Positions 40,713 to 49,224 of a stretch of 64,000 nt of DNA are shown piece by piece (positions within the stretch are counted from its first letter, which is position 1; each line of letters starts with the position of its first letter). The DNA is from Ferruginibacter sp. (GTDB lineage Bacteria > Bacteroidota > Bacteroidia > Chitinophagales > Chitinophagaceae). The stretch spans positions 1-64,000 of the forward strand of contig JACMLJ010000065.1 in NCBI GenBank assembly GCA_014379625.1, given 5' to 3'. Below the pieces are notes generated by a model. That model had not been told where the DNA came from. It ran no database searches and worked only from the letters and a program-made list of their open reading frames with translations. Both the position numbers and the translations under genes were made by a program.

Positions 40713-41741
40713 CTACGCCACCAGCCCCCCATCATCTTCCAGGAAAACCCCCAGCTCCTTCATCATGGAGCTATTACCAATATACAGTGGTGTTCGCTGG
40801 TGCAGGTCTTTAAATGCTATGTCTAATATCCTTTTTTTACCGTTTGTTGCCTTTCCGCCCGCAACTTCAAAAATGAATGCCCAGGGATTGCATTCATATA
40901 TCAATCTCAGTTTACCATTGGGGAATGCTCCGGTAGCTGGATTCAGGAATATCCCCCCCTTGATGAGGTTCCTGTGCAGGTCGGCAACCATGCTGGCTAC
41001 ATGTCGTTGGGTATAGGAACTTTCCTTCTCTTTATTTTTTTGCTGGATATGATCCAAGTATTTTTGAACACCTGTGGAGTAGTGATAATAATTGCCATGA
41101 TTCACCGAATAGATCCGTCCTTTTTCAGGGCACTTAATATCCGGGTGGCTTAAATAAAATTCTCCTATGGATGGGTCGAGTGTAAATCCGTTTACACTTC
41201 TTTTTGTAGCGAACACAAACATGGTGGAAGAACCATAGATCACATATCCGGCAGAAACCATATTTTTACCTTCCAACCTAAAGTCGCCTTCGTTACAGGG
41301 CTGTCCCCGGGTGCTTTTCCTGCTATAGATGCCAAATATCGTCCCGATGGAAATACAATTATCGATATTGCTGCTTCCATCCAAAGGATCAAAGGCAACA
41401 ATGTATTTACTTTTACAGCTCATTTCATCATCAAAAACCATTACATCCTCCAGTTCTTCACTTACAATTCCTGCACAACTAATCCCGCGTTTTAAAACCG
41501 CTATCATTTGATTGTTTGCAAACTCGTCTAATTTCTTTACCAGTTCTCCCTGTATGTTCACGGTACCCGTATCGCCCAGCATATCAACAAGTCCCGCCTT
41601 ATTTACTTCAATATTGATCAGCTTTGCAGCGAGGGAGATATCCCGTAATAAATTGCTGAGTTCACCCGTTGCCATCGGAAAATTGCGCACTTCAGAAACC
41701 CTGAATTCGTCTAATGTGAAAACATTCCGGTAGTTGCTCAT
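40713..41741 (-). CDS. fbp: Class 1 fructose-1,6-bisphosphatase
   Basis: 342 aa; SKYIVAFDPLDGSSNIDNCISIGTIFGIYSRKS...RHVASMVADLHRNLIKGGIFLNP...RLIYECNPWAFIFEVAGGKATNGKKRILDI. Confidence 0.98.
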   Translation of the reverse strand: MSNYRNVFTLDEFRVSEVRNFPMATGELSNLLRDISLAAKLINIEVNKAGLVDMLGDTGTVNIQGELVKKLDEFANNQMIAVLKRGISCAGIVSEELEDVMVFDDEMSCKSKYIVAFDPLDGSSNIDNCISIGTIFGIYSRKSTRGQPCNEGDFRLEGKNMVSAGYVIYGSSTMFVFATKRSVNGFTLDPSIGEFYLSHPDIKCPEKGRIYSVNHGNYYHYSTGVQKYLDHIQQKNKEKESSYTQRHVASMVADLHRNLIKGGIFLNPATGAFPNGKLRLIYECNPWAFIFEVAGGKATNGKKRILDIAFKDLHQRTPLYIGNSSMMKELGVFLEDDGGLVA

Positions 41742-41866
41742 TTGAAATAATTGATTGATTTATTATGGAGTTTTTTATTCCTTTAATTTCTAATGGCTTT
41801 GGAGTACCCCTGCCGTATCCGGCATCCAGTATTCAGCATCCAATATCCTGCATCCTGCATCCCCTA

Positions 41867-42682
41867 CTACTTCTTAAAAATCCCTTCCAGGTTGAGGATC
41901 TTTATATTCCGGAAATCAATTTCCTGCCCCTCACTTTGCAGGGCTATAAAGCCTTCCTTCAGCATTTTCCCATCCTGTTTGATAGCGGGATCGTAATTAT
42001 CCACTACACCACCGCCTATCTGTGGTTTGGAATACCTCAGCACCGTATCACCATTTATGATATGGGTGATAAGGGAATCGCCCAGCACAATAATTTCACC
42101 CCGCACCCATTGATCCCCCTCATAAGTTTTGGAACTGGAATTAATGCAATGCCGTTCGTCTATTTTACCCTCGAAAACCACATCTGTCCCTGGCGAGCAC
42201 ATATTACCGGTCGGCCTCGGAGCGCCGTTTCCGAGACCGGCCAGCAGTTGGAACTCTACGGAAATCGGCCAGTTTTGCTCACGCGGCATTGTTGCTGGGC
42301 TTTGCGAATGAAACATAACACCACTGTTTTTGAGCGTGTACCCAGGGGCGTCTTTTCGCCAGATACCCGTAAACCGGTATTCAAATATAAGGTGATAATA
42401 AGAAAATGGTTGTTGAAAATACAGGTGTCCAAACTGTTCGTTGAATGTATCGTACTGGTCGTACCGCACTTTTATAACGCTATCTTCCACGCGGAAAGTA
42501 TTTCCATAATTTTCGCCCGCTTCGTGATGGTTGATTTTTACTATCCAGTCTTTAATATCCCTGCCATTGAAAAGTGATTGCCATCCTTTTTTATCCGCTT
42601 CATCCTGTGCAAAAACAGGAATGCCAAGTATGATCGTCATTATTATTAAAAAACATTCGGGTTTAAAATAATTTAATTTCAT
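41867..42682 (-). CDS. DUF1080 (3-keto-disaccharide hydrolase-like) secreted protein
   Basis: 271 aa; KKGWQSLFNGRDIKDWIVKINHHEAGENYGNTFRVEDSVIKVRYDQYDTFNEQFGHLYFQQPFSYYHLIFEYRF. Confidence 0.92.
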   Translation of the reverse strand: MKLNYFKPECFLIIMTIILGIPVFAQDEADKKGWQSLFNGRDIKDWIVKINHHEAGENYGNTFRVEDSVIKVRYDQYDTFNEQFGHLYFQQPFSYYHLIFEYRFTGIWRKDAPGYTLKNSGVMFHSQSPATMPREQNWPISVEFQLLAGLGNGAPRPTGNMCSPGTDVVFEGKIDERHCINSSSKTYEGDQWVRGEIIVLGDSLITHIINGDTVLRYSKPQIGGGVVDNYDPAIKQDGKMLKEGFIALQSEGQEIDFRNIKILNLEGIFKK

Positions 42683-43524
42683 TGTCTGTTATTTTTAATG
42701 ATCCCTGCCTGTAATGCGCATCATTTGTAATTGGTTTGCTGCAAAAAATTTGAACAAGCTGGTTTGTCTTGCTGATCCCCAGTTATTGCTATTTAAAAAT
42801 AGCATCCGAATTACCCGCTTTCCCGCCTCCGCCCGGCACATAATATTTTTTCACCCGTCTGCAACCGGTTGCTTGCGGGGATTTATTCAACCCTTCCGCT
42901 GAGGTAACATTCAGATATCAAAAACTATCATCTTCAAACTTAGTGAATAATCGGTATCGTTCAAAAATTCACTCATTAAAGTCCCTGCATTCATTTTTGA
43001 TAATAAAAATATATATATTACTACTATGCCGTGACAGCGGCTTACCCCTGAGAAGAAATGCGGATCTTCATTTTACCGGCCGATCATTCTTTCGTATGCT
43101 TTTATCCTGCTCAATGGACAAAACAGAGAACGATTTAGCTCGAAAAGGTTACTAATTTACCCCTTGCGGAGTATAGGTGATTTTATTCTTGTATGTTTTA
43201 CAAAATTATACCTGGTGCTATCTTAATCGCAGTGGGGCACCAGGGCGAAAAGATGACAACAAGTTCTCAGTTTTTTGATACGGTATCACCTTCTGGCATT
43301 GAGCCATTTTCAAATTTTCAAATTTTCTCATTTTCACATTTGAAATTCAGGCTTTTCCTTTAGATTAATTTGGCACCTTATACCTCAAATAGATAGTTTT
43401 TTACAAGAATTGCAAGAAACTCCGTTCGGTTACATTATTAAACCTGCCATACACATAATCATCCTTGCAGAATGGGGGACCTTTTTGTATTTTAACATCC
43501 TTATTTCACAAAAAATTGCTTGTT

Positions 43525-44619
43525 ATGAAAAAAGTCGCACTTTTTTTTATCTCCATTTTTGCCGCAAATTTTATGATGTCCCAAAACGTAGGTATTGGAG
43601 TAGCCAACCCTTTATATGGAAAATTGCATGTAGCCAGTTCCGACAATATCTCCCAGGGATTGTTTGGGGCATTGGGCAGTGGTGGTATTTCCATTGACAA
43701 TAATGAACCGTTGGTCGGTTTTAATTTGTACACCAATGGCTCACGCAGATTTATGTCCAATGGATTTGGATCAATCTTGTACATGGAACGCAATACCGGA
43801 AAGTTGCGGTACAATGTATCCAATGCGACCGGCCTTGCAGATGCCTCCGTGCCAGCCTTTACCTCTTTATTAGCCATACAGGCTGATGGAAATGTGGGTA
43901 TTGGCACCACCTCTCCCACCGAAGCAAGGTTGCAGATACATGAACCGGCAGGCAATACCCAGTTTATTGCCGCTGCAGGCAGTAACCTGCCCGGTATCAG
44001 CACTTTTGTTCCTTCCACTTCACCCTCGATTGGTTTCAATGTGCGTTACCAGGCCGGACTTAAATTCATGGGCCCCGGGTATGGCGGATACTGGCAGTTT
44101 TCACCGACCCTGGGGAAGCTTTATTATTATTACTCCGGCACCAGTGGTATTGCTGATGGCAGTGTAAGTGCTGCTTTCGGCCTCGTAATTGACAGCAGCG
44201 GCAGGATGGGTATCGGAACTTCCATTCCTACGGCGCCGCTTCATGTAACCGGCAATGTAGTGTTTGGCAGCAGTAGTATTGACCCTGCCACCGGTTATAA
44301 ATTAAGCGTAGATGGAAAGATCATCTGCGAAGAATTAAAGGTGCAGTTAAATACCGATTGGCCCGACTATGTATTTGATGACGCCTATCCCCTCCCTTCT
44401 TTAGAAAGCCTTGAAACTAAAGTAATGGCCACCAAACATTTGCCCGGCATCCCTTCAGCATCCGATGTTAAGGCGCAACAGGGCATTGAATTGGGCGACA
44501 TGCAAAAACGCCTGCTCGAAAAAATAGAAGAAATGTACCGCTACATGTTCCGGATGAATAAAGAGAACAAATTATTGAAAGCGGAACTGGATGCCTTGAA
44601 ATCCCTGGACCGGCGTTAG
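43525..44619 (+). CDS. Secreted tail-fiber-like repeat protein
   Basis: Start likely 43525 (MKKVALFFISIFAANFMMSQNVGIGVANPLYGKLHVAS); repeated VGIGTxxPT motifs; C-terminal KHLPGIPSASDVKAQQGIELGDMQKRLLEKIEEMYRYMFRMNKENKLLKAEL coil. Confidence 0.75.
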   Translation: MKKVALFFISIFAANFMMSQNVGIGVANPLYGKLHVASSDNISQGLFGALGSGGISIDNNEPLVGFNLYTNGSRRFMSNGFGSILYMERNTGKLRYNVSNATGLADASVPAFTSLLAIQADGNVGIGTTSPTEARLQIHEPAGNTQFIAAAGSNLPGISTFVPSTSPSIGFNVRYQAGLKFMGPGYGGYWQFSPTLGKLYYYYSGTSGIADGSVSAAFGLVIDSSGRMGIGTSIPTAPLHVTGNVVFGSSSIDPATGYKLSVDGKIICEELKVQLNTDWPDYVFDDAYPLPSLESLETKVMATKHLPGIPSASDVKAQQGIELGDMQKRLLEKIEEMYRYMFRMNKENKLLKAELDALKSLDRR

Positions 44620-44881
44620 GTTCTATTGCCGCCTTTTAATACAGCCGTTAATTTTTCTTTGACGGGCAAAACAGGTAGCGCCGGGGTTGCCCGGTTCATT
44701 TGACTGCATGGCTTTTAACCTTAAAAAACAAATTATGGCAACAGGATTAAATCGTTTAGTGACGGACGCCGGCTTTAGCGTACGTCCCTGTCACCTGATG
44801 ATACCTGTTGACCCCGGATTTTGTTCATGGGGAAATGGCTGCAACCTGGTACTGTTTTATTAACCATTAACTCTTCATTTT

Positions 44882-47566
44882 ATGAAACTGATATTTCGGT
44901 TCACAGTTTTATTATCATTCTTGCTGGCTGCTTCCAAACATCTTTGCAGCCAGGAACTCGTACAAAGGATCAATGCATTAAACAGCTTAAAATACGATGA
45001 CTGGGTAAAAACAGTGAGGGACTTTTATACAGAAAAGAAGGCATTGGGTATTACTGACCGGAGCGGAACAGGTTATAACCAGGTTTCGCGTTTGCTTTGG
45101 TTTCACAAAGACAGGCTTGATACCAAGGGCAATATCGTAAACAGCGATCTCTATAACTTTCATGCGTATAAAAATTTTGTACAGGCCAACCAGTTACAGC
45201 CATTTGTAAGTGTATCTGCCCAAACGGCCGAATGGATCTATGGAAGCCCGGGTTTTGCCCGCAGCACTTCGGGTATTGCCAACGGTATTGGCAGGGTTAC
45301 TTTTGTAAAGCTAGACCCCAATGATGCGGGTAATGCCGCCAGCGCGACCATTTATGCCGGGGCGCCGAAAGGCGGGATATGGAAGGGTACTTTTAACAAA
45401 ACCACGGGCCTTGTGCCCAATTGGACCTGCCTGACTGACGGACTGCCAAATATAGGTGCATCAGACCTCTGTATACATCCAACCAACCGCAATATTTTGT
45501 ACCTGGTAAGTGGCGATAAAAATGCCGGTATAGGCAATAGCCCCAGCGGTATCGGTATCATGAAAACAACGGATGGCGGCGCCACCTGGCTGCCCACGGC
45601 TTTTTATGATGATGTTCCCCCTAGTTTTTCTTTTGGCACCATTCGTAAACTAATTATGGATAACAGTAACCCGCTCCGAATGTGGGCCGCCACCACCAAC
45701 GGAATCGTGCGCACCCTGGATGGCTGGCAAACCTTTACCACTGAGCAGGCTGGCAGTTTCTGGGATATTGAAAAAGGACAGAATTCCAGCAATCAACACC
45801 TGATCGCCTGCACCAGCAGCAGGGTGTATACCAGCAATAATTTTGGAGATACCTGGACTGCTGTAGAAAACAATGGCGGCACCGCCGATTATACTTTCAG
45901 CAGCAGCAGGGCCGAAATTTGTGTATCATCCGACTTTGTAAATAACCGATCTTTTTATCTTTGGTATGTCACAGGGTCGGGTACCACTACCAGTAATATC
46001 AAAATATATTCCGGCACTACCAGCACATGGACTGACCGGTACACAGGTACCAACCTGGCGCATGTATATACTGATTATTGCATGGCATTTGAAGCCAGCC
46101 AGAGCAACTCAAGTTTTTTATACGCCGGTGGGGTGGGCTTAAAACAGTCAGGCGACGGCGGCATTACCTGGACAGATATTAATGACGGCGTACCCGGTAG
46201 TGGCACTTTTTCGGGTAATATTCATGCCGACCAGCATTTTATGGCCTGGGACCAGGGATTTTTATTTTTGGGAAATGATGGGGGCGTGTATAATTACAAC
46301 TATAGCAATGGGGGCGCCGGTGCCGGCTGGCGCTTTATCAGCGATGGCATGTACATTACCCAATACTACCGGATCGGGTACTACAATGGGCCCAACGGGT
46401 TTGTGGCCCTGGGCGGGGCACAGGATAATGGTACACATAGCAGCAGTATCCGTGTAGGTTGTTGCGATGGTATGGAATGCCTCGTGGATTATAATAACCC
46501 GGATATCATTTATGTTTCATCGCAGGACGCCAATGTTAACCGTTCAACCAATGGCGGGAACAGTTTTTCTAATTTTAGTCCCGCTAACTTTGCCAATACC
46601 AGTGTATGGATTACCCCGATGGCCATGCATAAAACCAACCCGGCCATAATCGCCCTGGCCCAGGTAGATGAAGATGATGGCAATGACGGGAAGATACAGA
46701 TTTACAATGGAAGCTGGAGTGTAAAAGCAACCAATACTAACGCATTTGTATGGCTGGCATTTGCCAAAAGCGCCCCCAATGTGCTATATGGGATCACCAG
46801 CAGCCAGGTGGTAAAAATCACCGACGTAACTGCAGGTTCCCCCACGGTTACTACCTATTCTTTACCGGTAAGCGGGGCTACCTGCCTGGCCGTGGACCCG
46901 AATATATCATCACATTTATTTTACAGCGTGGGCGGCTATGGTTCAAACAAAGTATACGAAAGCACCAATAGCGGCCAAACCTGGACACCATTAAGCCTTA
47001 ACCTTCCCAATGTTCCGGTAAATTGCATTTTGATGGGTGAAAGCGCCAATGATGACCTGTATGTGGGTACCGATATCGGTGTATTTGTAAAGCTGGGGGC
47101 ATGGAGTTACTGGGCCCCCTTTATGAACGGACTGCCCAATACAAGGATTACTGATTTGGAAATGGGGAATGGCCTGCTCACCTGTGCTACCTATGGCCGG
47201 GGCCGCTGGTTCACTAATTTGTATGCCGCCTGTTCACCCCGGCTTGACCTCACTCCCGCCAATGACCCATCCAACAGCGCTACCACAGGTTACCAATATT
47301 ATACTGCAAGTGATACCATCGGTTCTACTAGGATCATAACCGGAGGTACCGGTACCAATGTAACTTACCGCGCCGGCAATTCCATTACGTTAAAGAATGG
47401 TTTTCACGCAAGGATCAACAATGAATTTTTAGGGATGATCGCGCCCTGTTTCCCGGGATCACCGGCGCCACTCGGCGGAAGGTTTGCCCCACTTTACTCA
47501 AAACCCGAAATGCAATTGCTAAAAGTGGTTTCGCCACAATACGATTATATGAACCCTGGCTTTTAA
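44882..47566 (+). CDS. Large secreted BNR/VPS10-like beta-propeller protein with C-terminal 3-coathanger-stack-like domain
   Basis: 894 aa; repeated GIMKTTDGGATW, GLKQSGDGGITWTDI, VNRSTNGGNSFSNF, KVYESTNSGQTWTPL; C-terminal YTASDTIGSTRIITGGTGTNVTYRAGNSITLKNGFHARINNEF. Confidence 0.85.
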   Translation: MKLIFRFTVLLSFLLAASKHLCSQELVQRINALNSLKYDDWVKTVRDFYTEKKALGITDRSGTGYNQVSRLLWFHKDRLDTKGNIVNSDLYNFHAYKNFVQANQLQPFVSVSAQTAEWIYGSPGFARSTSGIANGIGRVTFVKLDPNDAGNAASATIYAGAPKGGIWKGTFNKTTGLVPNWTCLTDGLPNIGASDLCIHPTNRNILYLVSGDKNAGIGNSPSGIGIMKTTDGGATWLPTAFYDDVPPSFSFGTIRKLIMDNSNPLRMWAATTNGIVRTLDGWQTFTTEQAGSFWDIEKGQNSSNQHLIACTSSRVYTSNNFGDTWTAVENNGGTADYTFSSSRAEICVSSDFVNNRSFYLWYVTGSGTTTSNIKIYSGTTSTWTDRYTGTNLAHVYTDYCMAFEASQSNSSFLYAGGVGLKQSGDGGITWTDINDGVPGSGTFSGNIHADQHFMAWDQGFLFLGNDGGVYNYNYSNGGAGAGWRFISDGMYITQYYRIGYYNGPNGFVALGGAQDNGTHSSSIRVGCCDGMECLVDYNNPDIIYVSSQDANVNRSTNGGNSFSNFSPANFANTSVWITPMAMHKTNPAIIALAQVDEDDGNDGKIQIYNGSWSVKATNTNAFVWLAFAKSAPNVLYGITSSQVVKITDVTAGSPTVTTYSLPVSGATCLAVDPNISSHLFYSVGGYGSNKVYESTNSGQTWTPLSLNLPNVPVNCILMGESANDDLYVGTDIGVFVKLGAWSYWAPFMNGLPNTRITDLEMGNGLLTCATYGRGRWFTNLYAACSPRLDLTPANDPSNSATTGYQYYTASDTIGSTRIITGGTGTNVTYRAGNSITLKNGFHARINNEFLGMIAPCFPGSPAPLGGRFAPLYSKPEMQLLKVVSPQYDYMNPGF

Positions 47567-47582
47567 ATAAATTTTTCAGTAC

Positions 47583-47613
47583 AAAAGGCTGCCATTAAGT
47601 GGTAGCCTTTTTC
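47583..47613 (+). terminator. Rho-independent terminator
   Basis: aaaaggctgcca-ttaag-tggtagccttttt hairpin with T-tract just after the 44882 gene. Confidence 0.8.
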
Positions 47614-47649
47614 GTTGAATTGGGAACACATTGTGGAGTTGATCGGCAG

Positions 47650-47679
47650 TATACAATTCCTTTATGGTGCAATTAAAAG
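47650..47679. CRISPR. Solo CRISPR-like repeat (degenerate 5' end)
   Basis: tatacaattcctttatggtgcaattaaaag, 26/30 match to the repeat at 48667..48696. Confidence 0.45.
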
Positions 47680-47739
47680 CGGGATTAAAAACTGAGGGTG
47701 GTCTTAGCATGATTCCGGCAGCTTTACCCCAGTGTATGA

Positions 47740-48258
47740 TTATCTTGATATAAAATATTTTTCAAATTCTTCCAGTTCTTTAAGTTCTGTTTCAACATAT
47801 TTTTTGAAAAGTTTCTCCCCTACCTGTGACAGCAAGGCCGAAATACCAACATCTATCAAACGGATACCATTATTAGTGAGCAGGATATTATCGAAAGGCT
47901 GCCCGGTAATATCCGAAGGTCTCCTGATGTCCCTGTGTACAAATCCCGCCTGGTGCAATTGATGCATTTCATCCAAAAAAACGGCTAACCATAGTTCTCT
48001 TTTTTCTGTCTCATAAGCCCGGTAATCAATAGGATAAATACGCTCCATTACCAGCATTTCGGCTTGCAGGTTGTCATCATAATCAAGCCGAAAAAATTTA
48101 CACACCAGCCCGTTTAAGTTGTTGGCATATTTCATTTTTTCGGCCTCGGACCCAATGTCAGACCTCGTATCGCCGGTAAACAGTTTTGCAACTGTATCTT
48201 CTGTAAGGGCAATCACTTTATTGTTGGCGCCGGTAGAAAGCAGGCGGGGATATTTCAT
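47740..48258 (-). CDS. Compact protein-kinase-like protein
   Basis: 172 aa; GANNKVIALTEDTVAKLF, MERIYPIDYRAY, MHQLHQAGFVHRDIRRPSDITGQPFDNILLTNNGIRLIDVGIS. Confidence 0.65.
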   Translation of the reverse strand: MKYPRLLSTGANNKVIALTEDTVAKLFTGDTRSDIGSEAEKMKYANNLNGLVCKFFRLDYDDNLQAEMLVMERIYPIDYRAYETEKRELWLAVFLDEMHQLHQAGFVHRDIRRPSDITGQPFDNILLTNNGIRLIDVGISALLSQVGEKLFKKYVETELKELEEFEKYFISR

Positions 48259-48306
48259 TTGGTTGTTTTTTTATGATTATTTCAGTTTGCCGGAATGAAC
48301 TCAAAT

Positions 48307-48329
48307 CCTATGGGTTAGAAACCCATAGG
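48307..48329. repeat. Perfect inverted repeat (10-bp arms, 3-nt loop)
   Basis: CCTATGGGTT-aga-AACCCATAGG. Confidence 0.9.
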
Positions 48330-48602
48330 TAGAAGACAGAGGTTAAACCCATTCGAATATAATCACTGGTTTCCGCAACGATTTAATTTAGCTAATTCGG
48401 CCCTACCCAATAACTGGCGGCGTTCAACCCAGGCATACAACAACAAAACCATCATTTCTTTTTTTGATTGCGGTAAAACCTTGAATATTGTCCACCATCT
48501 AATTTTTTATAGAGCTACCAAACATAAAAAATACTTCTACCAAAAAACAGAGGGGTTGTTGTTTCAATCTTTCTTTTTATGCGCCGTGGCCAGTTTTCAA
48601 CT

Positions 48603-48696
48603 ATTTCAATTCCTTTATGGTGGAATTAAAAGTATAAAAGATTCAGTTAATGGCAATTTAATTCTGGTTTCAATTCCTTTATGGTGCGATTAAAAG
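48603..48696. CRISPR. Minimal CRISPR-like array: two 30-nt repeats separated by a 34-nt spacer-like sequence
   Basis: atttcaattcctttatggtggaattaaaag (48603..48632), tataaaagattcagttaatggcaatttaattctg (48633..48666), gtttcaattcctttatggtgcgattaaaag (48667..48696); 27/30 repeat identity. Confidence 0.6.
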
Positions 48697-49224
48697 AATC
48701 CGATGGATGGCTTAGTATCAAGGGCTGGCCTTTCTCGCGTTCCGATATATCCCTGCTGCTTCAACCAATATGCCCCTGCCCGACAACCCCATTACCAAAA
48801 TGAGTTTTTGCTTCCCCGCTCCAAAAACCAAGAAAATATACGGGGTTAAAATGTTCATAACTTTTTTTTTTAAAACCCTTGCATTTTTTTAAATACCACC
48901 TTACCTTAGATGTCCAAAAGAAAAATAAATAATACTTGCTAACCCATATAGTACATCTTGCACCTGATGATTTTATTGTAGTGACGGAATTCTTTCAGCC
49001 TGGAATATAAGCTTCATTACCGCTGCCAAAAGTGCATTTCTTTCGCCTGTTAATTTTTATCCATTGGCCCATTTCCCATTTTTTTATCCATAAGCGCAAC
49101 CTACGCCTGCGCAAATGGCGTGGAATATTATTAACCTTTAAATAAAACGCTATGGTGTAAACAAAATGTAATGCTGTACCAACTCGACCGGATGAAAATT
49201 AATTCACTTTAAATTAAATTACGT

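Noticed and set aside
41765-42577. 270-aa plus-strand ORF antisense to the DUF1080 gene
   Set aside because: Composition and lack of domains indicate an antisense shadow; the minus-strand DUF1080 protein is well supported.
48561-48590. gtttcaatctttctttttatgcgccgtgg as an additional CRISPR repeat
   Set aside because: Only the first 8 nt match well, and spacing to the next repeat would be about 12 nt.
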